A program made the translations under genes and the position numbers. Shown here in pieces: positions 54,901 to 64,000 of a DNA stretch of 64,000 nt. Every line of letters begins with the position of its first letter. The first letter of the stretch is position 1. The DNA is from Neoceratodus forsteri (lineage: Eukaryota; Chordata; Ceratodontiformes; Ceratodontidae): the NCBI GenBank assembly GCA_016271365.2, contig CM057459.1, positions 819,203,001 through 819,267,000 on the forward strand, written 5' to 3'. The notes beneath the pieces are model-generated. The model was not told the origin of the DNA. It saw nothing but the letters and a program-made list of their open reading frames with translations, and did no database searches.

Positions 54901-57578
54901 CTAGATTTATTCTGCAGACCCAAAATGCATCCTCCATCTGTGTAGAAAATTGACAAGTGGTAACACAGTGAAATGGGACTGTTTCAGCACATACAAAGAC
55001 CCCCAGAAATAATGGTGCACTCAGTCATGCATGCAGTCCTGGCACAGGGTCAACAGATTTTTTTCTGCAGGCCCAAAATGCATCCTCCTTGTGTGCAGAA
55101 AATTGACAAGTGGTAACACAGTGAAATGGCACTGTTTCAGCACATACAAAGTCCCCCAGAATTAATGGCGCTCTCAGTCATGCGCGTGGTGGTGGCACAG
55201 AGTCCTCAGATTTTCTTTGCAGGCCCAAAATGCATCCTCCTTGTGTGCAGAAAATTGACAAGTGGTAGCACAGTGAAATGGGACTGTTTCAGCACATGGA
55301 AAGTCCCCCAGAATTTATGACACTGTCAGTCATGTGCGCAGTGGTGGCATAGAGTCCCCAGATTTATTCTGCAGGCCCAAAATGCATCCTTCTTGTGAGC
55401 AGAAAATTGACAAGTGGTAACACAGTGAAATGGGAGTGTTTCAGTACATACAAAGTCCCCCAGAATTAATGGTGCACTCAGTCATGCGCACAGTGGTGGC
55501 ACAGAGTCCCCAGATTTTTCATGCAGGTCCAAAATGCATCCTCCTTGTGTGAAGAAAATTGACAAGTGGTAACACAGTGAAATTGGACTGTTTCAGCACA
55601 TACAAAAAACCACAGAATTAATGGTGCACTCAGTTATGCATGCAGTGCTGGCACAGAGTCCCCAGATTTTTTCTGCAGGCCCAAAATGCATCCTCCTTTT
55701 GTGCAGAAATTTGACAAGTGGTAACACAGTGAAATGGGAGTGTTTCAGCACATACAAAGTCCCCCAGAATTAAAGGCGCACTCAGTCATGCACGCAGTGG
55801 TGGCACAGAGTCCCCAGATTTTTTCTGCAACTCCAAAATGCATCTTCCTTGTGTACAGAAAATTGACAAGTGGTAACACACTGAAATGGGACTGTTTCTG
55901 CACTTACAAAGTCCCTCAGAATTTTTGGCACACCCAGTCATGCTCGCAGTGGTGGCACAGTGTCCCCAGATTTTTTCTGCAGGCCCAAAATGCATCCTCC
56001 TTCTGTGCAGAAATTTGACAAGTGGCAACACAGTGAAATGGTACTGTTTCAGCGCATACAAAGTCCCCCAGAATTAATGGCATACTCAGTCATGCGTACA
56101 GTGGTGGCACAGAGTCTGCAGATTTCTTCTGCAGGCCCAAAATGTATCCTCCTTGTGTGCAGAAAATTGACAAGTGGTAACACAGTGAAATAAGACTGTT
56201 TCAGCACATGCAAAGTCCCCCAAAATTAATGGCGCACACAGTCATGTGCGCAGTGGTTGCACAGAGTCCCCAAATTCTTTCTGCAGGCCCAAAATGCATC
56301 CTTCTGTTGAGTGGAAAATTGATAAGTGGTAACACAGTGAAAGGAAAGTGTTTCAGCACATACTAAGTCCCCCAGAATTAATGGCGCTTTCAGGCATGCA
56401 AGCAGTGGTGGCACAGAGTCCCCAGATTTCTTCTGCAGGCCTAAAATGCATCCTCCTTATGTGCAGAAAATTGACAAGTGGTAACACATTGAATTGGGAC
56501 TGCTTCAGCACATACAAAATCAGCCAGAATTAATGTTGCACTCAGTCATGCGTGCAGTGGTTGCGAAAACTACTCAGATCTTTTCTGCAGGGCCAAAATG
56601 CATCCTCCTTGTGTGCAGAACATGTACAAGTGGTAACACAGTGAAATGGGACTGTTTCAGCACATACAAAGTCCCCCAAAATTAATGGCACACTCAGTAA
56701 TGTGTACAGTGGTGGCACAGAGTCTGCAGATTTCTTCTGCAGGCCCAAAATATATCCTCCTTGTGTGCAGAAAATTGACAAGTGGTAACACAGTGAAATG
56801 AGACTGTTTCAGCACATGCAAAGACCCCCAGAATTAATGTCACACTAAGTCATGCGTGAAGTGCTGGCACAGAGTCCCCAGCTTTTTTCTTCAGGTCAAA
56901 ATGCATTCTCCTTGTGTGCAGAAAATTGACAAGTGGTAAAACTGTGAAATGGGACTGTTTCGGCACATACAGAGTCCCCCAGAATTTATGACGAACTCAG
57001 TCTTGTGCGCAGTGGTGGCACAGAGTCCCCAGATTTTTTCTGCAGGCCCAGAAAATGCATCCTCCTTGTGAGCAGAACTTTGACAAGTGGTAACACAGTA
57101 TAATGGGTGTGTTTCAGCACATACAAAGTCCCCCAGAATTAATGGCGCACTCAGTCATGCGTGCAGTGGGAGTGGGGGCATAGAGTCCCCAAATTTTTTC
57201 TGCAGGCCCAAACTCATCCTCCTTGTGTGCAGAATATTGACAAGTGGTAACGCAGTAATATGGGACTATTTCAGCACATACAAAGACCCCCAGAATTAAT
57301 GGCGCACTCAGTCATGCGTGCAGTGCTGGCACAGAGTTCCCAGATTTTTTCTGCAGGCCAAAAATGCATCCTTCTTGTGTGCAGAAATTTGACAAGTGGT
57401 AACACAGTGAAGTGTGACTGTTTCAGCACATACAAAGTCCCCCAGAATTAATGGCATGCTCAGTCATGCATCAGTGGTGGCACAGAGTCCCCAGATTTTT
57501 TCTGCAGGCCCAAAATGCATCCTCCTTGTGTGCAGAAAATTGACAAGTGGTAACACAGTGAAATGTTAGTGTTTCAGA
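51966..57578. repeat. Satellite array, about 37 monomers of about 152 bp
   Basis: Every monomer contains, in order, CCCCCAGAATTAATGG, CACTCAGTCATGCG, CAGTGGTGGCACAGAGTCCC, CAGATTTTTTCTGCAGG, CCCAAAATGCATCCTCCTTG, GTGCAGAAAATTGACAAGTG, GTAACACAGTGAAATGGGA and GTTTCAGCACATACAAAG. Landmark spacing runs from 150 to 153 bp. Monomers differ by a few to about 10 percent. Since 152 is not a multiple of three, frames run for at most about 60-110 codons and encode no protein. The array starts in the middle of a monomer near 51966 and ends abruptly at 57578 against a CR1 fragment. Confidence 0.95.
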
Positions 57579-57990
57579 ACATTCTTTTTTCTATGTACAT
57601 GACTTTGCACTTTTTGGCATTGAATCTCATCTGTCATGCTCCAGAGCATTCATCCAGTTTTTTGAGGTCAGCTTCCATCTTGTCCACTTCCTGCTGGGTT
57701 TTGACCCTGTTGCATATTTTGGTGTCATCTGCAAGCAGACACACCTTTCCCTGTAGTCCAATAGCATGTCCGATATGAAAATATTGAAGAAGAGGGGCCC
57801 CAGTACTGAACCCTGGGGCACACCACTGGTTACCCTGCCTTCTGATGACAGTGCTCCAGTTGCTTGCACTTTCTGTGTTCTGTCCTGCAACCAAAACTTT
57901 GCTGCAATTCTATTCACACCATAATAGCTCACCCACTTCATGGACCTGGTGACTGGCAGGGAGGGGTCTTTATTTGGCAATGATGGTGAG
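57579..57990 (-). mobile_element. CR1-like LINE fragment lacking its 3' end
   Basis: Minus-strand RT blocks: [20 protein letters not shown] near 57830-57770 and KVCLLADDTKICNRVKT near 57760-57700 in another frame (FADD changed to LADD). It ends after the block equivalent to FNAKKCKVMHL, directly at the satellite boundary. No TTCTATG tail is present, unlike all other CR1 copies here. Confidence 0.8.
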
Positions 57991-58197
57991 ACTTTGCCAT
58001 GCGCCTCATGTGATTAAGTCTTGGACTATATAGGCCAGTGCCTGGCCAGGCACACAGGGACCATTTAGACCAGTGACCAATTCCGTCACACATGGGATGA
58101 CCTGTGCTGGAGGGAATAAAACAGTTAGCACTGCTGAGGGCCAATGTGGCAACTGGCAGTGTACCCAGTGCAGGTTAATTCACCCACTGTTAAAGCA
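57991..58197. other. Spacer before the second L1
   Basis: No feature recognised apart from a palindromic TGGCCAGGCA-type word near 58047. Confidence 0.3.
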
Positions 58198-58428
58198 TGT
58201 GGGGAGTGTGGCTTAACCTTGGGCCAGGATGGCTGATTAAGTGATTAGCTCCTTTCACTATGGGACACAATCCTGAAGCATTTAATATTTAGGGATTATT
58301 TCTGCACCCTATTTCCAGCCATAACTGAAGAGGGACATACTTGCATTTGATTTCTGCCTTCGTTTCTTCCACTGGATAGTAGATTGTCTGCTTAATTCAA
58401 ACTCTCTGGGAACCCTCAGGCCTGCAAG

Positions 58429-58985
58429 ATGACGTCACCTACTCCAGCTATCACCGACTCTGTAAAAAAGGAGCAAATGTTCAATCTGCTGTTAGTGCAA
58501 ATGACACAAATGACTCTTGCAGTCAGTAACACTACTTAAACACTACAAGCTATTGAAACTAGACTTTTTCAAATGAAGCGTCATCTCAAGGCCCATGATA
58601 TGGCTATACAGGACATCTCTGCCATTACAAGAGAGCAAGCCCATCTAGTTCATGTTCTCCGAGAAAAAGTGGATGACTTGGAGAGCCACAGCCTCCACAA
58701 CAGTTTGTGATTCATTGGCTTCCCAGAAGGTACGGAGCAAAAGGACACTATCGGCTTTCTGCAAAAAAAACTTCCTCAACTGCTTGATCTCCCATCCGGC
58801 ACTGTACTACAAATCCAGCAGACCCACCACTCTCTTGCTCCCCCTCCAAAGCCCGGAAAATGCCTGCACCCTATCCTGGCTCACTTCCTTGACTTCTGTC
58901 AAAAAGACCTTGTTACTGCTGCAGCCAGAGATAAAGGACACATTACATGGAGCGGCCAGAGGATACCAATTTTTCAGGATTATTT
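58429..58985 (+). pseudogene. L1 ORF1, first part, split by an insertion
   Basis: Starts at ATG 58429 (MTSPTPAITDSVKKEQMFNL). A helical region follows with a stop after SNTT near 58538. The linker KVDDLESHSLHNSL then a stop then FIGFPEGTEQKD (58668-58742) is the RRM entry; the stop is TGA where related proteins have Arg, a likely CpG decay. PKPGKCLHPILAHFLDFCQK and ARDKGHITWSGQRIPIFQDY complete the part up to 58985. The continuation is at 63246. Confidence 0.75.
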
Positions 58986-59839
58986 TTTTTTACTGATTTT
59001 TCCATTATCAGATTATATGTTCTAGCCACTAAAGGGCTATATCTCTGGTAAGCAATGACATTTTCTGTGTCTACTCCACTGTTAGCAGGTTATATTCAGC
59101 TGCCACTAGGGGCTCCTATTCCATCTGGCACATTACACACTCTGTTCCCCAGATTTTATCATCGCAATGCTTCTCCCCCAGTGGACTCTTTTTTCCTCTC
59201 TCTCTTTCTGCTTAAAAACTAGATAAGTCTGCCATCCACTCTCACCTCTAACTACTTGCTTCTAGCTGCAATCTCCTTACAGGGTTTAAACACGGGAGCT
59301 CTCCCACCATCTGTAAACACACCTAGGGACTTGTTTCCCTGCTGTAGCCCACAATAGGTTCCTCCTTCGATCCCTTGGTCTATTTCTATCAGTTCTAATA
59401 CTGGCCCTCTCTACAGGACATGACCACACAAAACGCTCACCCCAATACGAATATGACCACATCAAGGAAACATTGCAGAATATCAGGAGGACAGTAATTC
59501 TCCACCTCCAGACTGTATTGCCACAATATCACCACCTGGATAACACTAAAACCACAAATGCACAGCTGTCAGTAACATACCACATCATACTCCCCCACTA
59601 CATGGGTCTATATAAGCAGTGGACAGGCTGGCTATCCCTCTCTCAACCTGGTAGTGAGGTACCCCTAAACTACCCATGTGTCATGAAAAAAAATCACATC
59701 ACATTACACAATCATAGGCCCTAACATATCTAAAATGGCAAGCTATAAGAATCACATGGCTTCTTCTATTGATCTAAGGGAATATTAATCCCAACCCAAG
59801 CCCAATGACATATCTGCAACAGTTCATAAGAAACAGAAT

Positions 59840-62730
59840 GGTCTAACAATAGCATCAATAAATATCTGCAGCCTGCTGGCAAAAATTGACACCCTCCAAG
59901 TCTGGGTCCAGCAGCACCAGCCCAACATCCTTGCAATAGTAGAGACCTGGCTATCACCTAGGGTGCCAGAATCTGCTATACAACTCACTGGATATACTGC
60001 ATTCAGACTAGATAAATTCAGTAAAAGCGGAGGTGGTTGTGTTATGTATGCTAAAGACCACATTCAGAGCCAAATGCTTAACCCATGTCACACCAAATGT
60101 GGGGATCAATTGATGGCCATAAAAATAATGTTTGGCAAGAATGGGAAAACCCTAACAATAGTCTCAACCTATATCCCTCCCAAGGAACAAGTGAACAGTT
60201 TCAATTCTATCATCAACTACCTCTCTGAATGGGGACCAAACACAGAGGTGATAATGGTTGGAGACTTTAATATCAACTGGTCCTCTGCTGAAGCTGTACA
60301 CTACAAGAACTCATTAGCTGTTCTCGGCCTTGTGCAATTGGTGGACTCCCCCACTTGGTATAACAGCAGAACAGGCAAGGGGTCAATAATCGACTGGGTG
60401 GTCACAAATTGGCCAGAAAGAATATCCTCCATCATGGTTCTCCCCGACTCCCTCAGTGACCAGTCCCTGGTAATCTGTAAATGGTCAAATAAGGCCCCAA
60501 AGGCTCCAGCCAGGACTATTACTGATAGACCTCTGAAGAAAGTCACATTGGGAGCTGTAAGAGCACACCTCAGCCTCTAAGATTGGAGCTCTATTGACCA
60601 CAAAAGAGACATCAACACTGCCCTAGAATGCTTTATAAGCAAATTCAATGAAGTGTGCAATGTCTATGCCCCCTACACGAAAAGAAGGATCCGCGATTAT
60701 GACAGCCCCTGGATCATGCCACACCTACTAGCCCTTGTGAAAAATAGAGTCAACTTGAGGTACAAAGCAAGGAGCTCTAGTACCCAGACAGACTACCAGA
60801 ACTATAGAGCTGCACAGAATAAATGCATCTGGGCTATTCGCAAGGCCAAAACCACTCACTTTAAAAATAAGCTGAAAAACTCATGGGGTGACAGTAGACA
60901 GTTCTGGGAGAACATCAAGTCCCTAACTAGTAAACCTAATAAAACTCCCCCCATCTTCCTGAATGTTGAAGGCCAACCCAATGCTGGATCACAGTCATAT
61001 AGCAAATGTCTTCAACAAAGCTTTTACTGACCTCAGTGGAGTGTTGCTCCCTAGCTTCCTTCAATACCAATCAGATACTTGCACTGAACGAAACCCAGGG
61101 ACCCAATCAAACTCCCATCCACCTTTCAACTTCAGAGCTATCACTTTATGGAAGCAAAAAAGTACAGCCTAATAGCGCTAGGTAATTCCAGAACTAGCTA
61201 TGATCAACTTGACCTAAAACTAGTTAGGCTCACCCTGGACATAACTCTCAAACCCCTCACCAAAATCTTAAATCTTTCCTTGGTATTAGTCAAATTCCCA
61301 CGGATCTGGAAGGTGGTGGTGGTTACTCCTGTTTACAAAAGTGGTGACAGGGCCAGCTCTACAAATTACCACCCAATATCTATCCTTCCTCCACTCTCGA
61401 AGGCCCTGGAGCGAATAGTAACCAACCGACGGAATATCTAGACAAGTATCATTTACAATGTCAGCAACAACATGGATTTCGAAAACAGCACAGTACCACA
61501 ACCGCTGTAGTGGAGTTTACCAGCTTTATCCATAATGCGCTAGACGGAGGGCTGTTGGTGGGGGCAACATATATTGATCTCACCGAGGCCTTTGACACCG
61601 TCAGTCAGAATCTGCTCCTGGATCAGCTCTCCATTACCAGCCTCTCCCTTGCAACAGTAGCATGGTTCAGATGCTACCTCACTGGGATGGTACAAAAAGT
61701 GAAAATCCTGGACACCTTCTCGGACAAACTTAGTGTTAACACAGGGGTTCCTCAAGGCTCTATCCTTGGCCCTCTACTGTTCATCCTGTTCTTAAACAAC
61801 CTCCCTCAGTCTGTAAATGACCAGCAACTACTATATGCAGATGATGCGGTCCTATATTCATGTAATGCTGACCCCTAAATACTGGAAAAGCAAATGCAGG
61901 CAAATTTCACCATGGCTGAACACTGGTTTCTTCAATCAAAATTGCTCCTCAATTATAAAAAAAACAAGACTATGTTATTTGCATCATCACATAATAAACA
62001 CCACACCCACCAACTTTGCATTCGTAACAATCAGAACACTTCCCTGGAGATGGTTCAAACATTTAAATAACTAGGATTGACACTAGATCACACCCTCTCG
62101 TTTAACCAACACATAGACGCAGTCGCAAAGTCATCAAATGCAAAACTAGGATTTCTGTACAGACATCGAAAAGGCCTGACTTCTGAGGCACTAAAAACTG
62201 TTGTAAATAGCTCAGTCCTCTCAGTGATATACTATAGTTTAGCAGTATATGATGCTGCCTCCCAAACCGCTTTGAAACATATCAAAACAACACTAAACAA
62301 AGCGTGTCGTTTAGTCCTCGGTGTATCCTATCTCACACACACCTGCGAGTTGTACTCTCAAATGAACTGGCTCAACCTTGAAAGCAGCCTCCAGTATCAA
62401 GTATGCATGATCGCCAAGATGTCTATGCTAGGAATTGCCACCCCAGGCCTGCAAAGTCTTCTTAACAGACCTAATTCCATCAGATGCACTAGGGGTACAA
62501 ACAACTCGGTCCTCTACGTCCCTTTCCCTAGAACCACACAAGGCAAACAGTCCTACAAATACAGGGTGCCACTTTGGCTTAATGTGTTTGACCTCGACAT
62601 CATGAAAAAGAACAAAATAGGCCCCTTTAAAGATAAACTCCAAGTTGCCCTTGCACAAACAGTAACTGTGACTGTGAGACCTGAACCCCCCCACACTCTT
62701 CCCTCCTCTTTCCTGCTACCCTCATTCTAA
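59840..62730 (+). pseudogene. Rex1-like ORF2: endonuclease-reverse transcriptase, broken
   Basis: Endonuclease: ASINICSLLAKI near 59845, LAIVETWLSP near 59932, KSGGGCVMYAKD (60025-60060), STYIPPKEQ, VIMVGDFNINWSS (60253-60290), SIIDWVVTNWP and LSDQSLVICKWS (60450-60490), with catalytic His changed to Gln. [22 protein letters not shown] then [18 protein letters not shown] (61510-61630), [18 protein letters not shown] (61738-61790) and an intact YADDAVLYS (61835-61860). The C-terminal open frame 62077-62730 has LSFNQHIDAVAKSSNAKLGF and YRVPLWLNVFDLDI. Breaks are at about 60580, 61030, 61150, 61440 and 61878. Confidence 0.8.
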
Positions 62731-63245
62731 CCTGCACCCCTGTCTTCTCCTCTCTTCTTGCTAACTAACACTCCCCTAGTAGGCTGCAGGTCCCCACCTC
62801 AGCACTTTCCCCCAATGAGTCTAGCCCTCCTCTATAACTACACTCTCTAGCACTTAAGACAAAAGAACTGCTGCCCATCAAGTTCTCGCCTCCTTGCATA
62901 TAGTATTAGTTAATTATTTTACAGACTATATTATCCTCTATTCCCTACCTGATTTACTCTATAACCTGTAGATTCTCAAGTTGTTCACTTAAACTTCTTG
63001 TCAACCTAACCTGCTATAAACTATGTATCTGTATATTTTTACTTATGTAATCCCTGTTATTGTAATTATGTAACCTCTGTAACCTGATGTACTCATGTTT
63101 TTTAAAGGCACGGAACCTCTTTGTACCTGCTTATGTACTTGTAACCGTTGTAAATGATGTTATGCTCATGTATTACTACGAAGTGGCACCTCTGTAAAAG
63201 AGCCTTTGGCTTCAAGGTACGTCCTAGAAATAAATAAATAAATAT
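62731..63245 (+). other. 3' UTR of the Rex1-like LINE
   Basis: T-rich and C-rich sequence ending with AGAAATAAATAAATAAAT at 63243. It contains GTAACCTCTGTAACC and GTAATCC words. It is the tail recognised by its own reverse transcriptase, by analogy with related LINEs. Confidence 0.6.
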
Positions 63246-63604
63246 TTTCCCGGGAGTTCTCAGAGAGGCATAAGGCATTTACAGAATGCTAGGGAATCCT
63301 TTGCTACCACAGTCTTTCTTTTACATTGTGTTGTCCCGCTACCATGCAAGTGATTTATAATGGCACCCCCCTATTGTTCTCCACTCTGGACAGTCTGGTG
63401 GATTTCTTAAGAAAAACCTTCCCAGAGGACTTCTGTGGCCCAGGAAGCCCTTCTGCTACAGAGTGCTACTCACTGGCTCATAGAGAGCAGACAGATAGAT
63501 TTTCCTTCTCGCCCCAGCTACCAGCCCAACCGGAGGTCCTAGTGTTTGAGGCCTCCCTTCCTCCTCGAAATAACAAGCGCCACTCGCCTTACCAACATGA
63601 TTGA
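63246..63604 (+). pseudogene. L1 ORF1, C-terminal part after the insertion
   Basis: Continues the interrupted ORF1: FSREFSERHKAFTECQGILC (63246-63310), then in another frame VIYNGTPLLFSTLDSLVDFL then RKTFPEDF (63345-63435), the typical end of the L1 ORF1 C-terminal domain. The frame closes at 63604 after PYQHD. Shifts between frames indicate decay. Confidence 0.65.
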
Positions 63605-63900
63605 TGGCAGCATCTGGTGGATAGAAAGAAGGGGAAAGACTTAATGGACTACGACAGCATGTATCTTCAGAGGTTTCACTCCCCCAGTCCCTTTGCAGTG
63701 CTACAGGATCCAGCTGAGAAGCTCTCACAGAATGAAGGGGGCAGACTAGCCACAACACAGTGCAGGCCAAACTAGCCTATTCCAAGGCCAGAAGTCATGG
63801 GCTGCAGTGGCGGCAGCTAGACCAATGCAGGAGCTGGCGGACAGCAAAATGCAGGCAGCGCTTCCATGCCCCCCCCCAGCATGAGAGAGAGTCTGAACTC
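63605..63900 (+). other. L1 inter-ORF or ORF2 start region
   Basis: No domain is clearly recognised. The spacing suggests the junction between ORF1 and ORF2 of the second L1. Confidence 0.35.
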
Positions 63901-64000
63901 GGAGAACAGGAGTCACCATTAAAGGTAGGTGGGTTTTGGACCCGATGAACACACCAGAAGGTCCCTTCATACTCGGCAACATGTATGGGCCGATCAAGGA

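Larger units (their letters stand above)
58986..63245 (+). mobile_element. Rex1-like LINE inserted in L1 ORF1
   Basis: A 4.26-kb insertion separates IPIFQDYF from SREFSERHKAF of the L1 ORF1. It has a 5' region of about 850 bp without a recognised ORF1, an endonuclease-RT ORF2 and a 3' UTR ending in an AAATAAATAAATAAAT tract at about 63243. Possible target duplication: ATTATTTT on the left and AATATTTT on the right. Family assignment rests on the C-terminal block (THTCELYSQMNWLNL) and general similarity to the CR1-L2-Rex1 group; another group of that lineage is possible. Confidence 0.65.
58198..64000 (+). mobile_element. Second L1/Tx1-type LINE, runs off the window end
   Basis: The start is placed at GTGGGGAGTGTGGC by analogy with the other L1. 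It contains a 5' UTR (to 58428), ORF1 split by an insertion, and the beginning of what looks like ORF2 at the end of the window (WVLDPMNTPEGPFILGNMYG near 63920-63985, resembling the GN-Y-P block of the endonuclease). It is truncated by the window edge and its full length is unknown. Confidence 0.6.

Noticed and set aside
51931..57451. Many 60-110-codon frames with repeated SPPELMAHSVM-like peptides
   Set aside because: They are translations of single satellite monomers. The 152-bp period shifts frame each unit, so no tandem protein is encoded.
51966..57578. CRISPR-like array
   Set aside because: Repeats are contiguous with no unique spacers, the unit is about 152 bp and the context is a vertebrate genome.
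59473..59724. Possible ORF1 of the Rex1-like LINE
   Set aside because: An open stretch of 83 codons without zinc knuckles, coiled coil or RRM signature; I cannot support it as ORF1.

Overview
This window looks like intergenic DNA from a large, repeat-rich non-mammalian vertebrate genome. There is no operon-like gene packing and no prokaryotic signal, and almost every long reading frame belongs to a decayed retrotransposon. CR1-like LINEs end in TTCTATG-type tails, and L2, Rex1-like and L1/Tx1-type LINEs and a Ty3/gypsy element are also present. The CR1 tail vocabulary (GGGCCAAGCGGTCCTTATCT followed by TCTATGTTTCTATG) makes me lean towards an amphibian, possibly a caecilian, but that is an inference from memory. 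No host gene is identified with confidence.

Layout, 1-21.7 kb. Three copies of an undescribed-looking composite repeat (about 0.88-2.6 kb, 7.9-9.2 kb and, inverted, 15.85-18.17 kb) carry a mini-intron-like module, an array of fold-back palindromes spaced roughly 280 bp apart, a GC-richer segment and long-terminal-inverted-repeat (LTIR) arms. One complete LTIR unit (15.85-16.45 kb) has arms of about 165 bp. An L2 LINE (minus, 2.63-6.53 kb) sits between the two arms of the first copy, and its 5' border has undergone a 735-bp tandem duplication. A CR1 3' fragment (10.07-10.79 kb) and a near full-length CR1 (about 10.96-15.52 kb) follow. From 18 to 21.6 kb there are a tandem duplication with two GATA tracts, a small fold-back, a TA tract and a direct/inverted repeat cluster.

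Layout, 21.7-48 kb. One L1-type LINE on the minus strand appears to be the chassis of this whole region. Identical 16-bp flanks at 21746-21761 and 47944-47959 look like its target-site duplication. Inside it are a CR1 fragment, a 2.83-kb tandem duplication of L1 ORF2 plus CR1 tail, a second inverted CR1, a tRNA-like SINE, a 3.7-kb CR1, a Ty3/gypsy element with paired LTRs and a near full-length CR1. The order of insertion can be partly reconstructed.

Layout, 48-64 kb. This stretch holds an inverted CR1 fragment, a small hairpin cluster, a proline-rich and coiled-coil candidate gene with a possible intron, a 560-bp near-perfect palindrome, and a 5.6-kb satellite array of about 37 monomers of about 152 bp with block duplications of 4, 9-10, 14 and 24 monomers. 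It ends with a CR1 fragment and a second L1 (plus) whose ORF1 is split by a 4.26-kb Rex1-like LINE.

Functionally nothing here works as a pathway. The interest lies in the nesting history, the satellite, the palindromic non-autonomous elements, and the question of which families still move elsewhere in this genome. All element boundaries are read by eye and are accurate to roughly 5-50 bp unless a junction is described.
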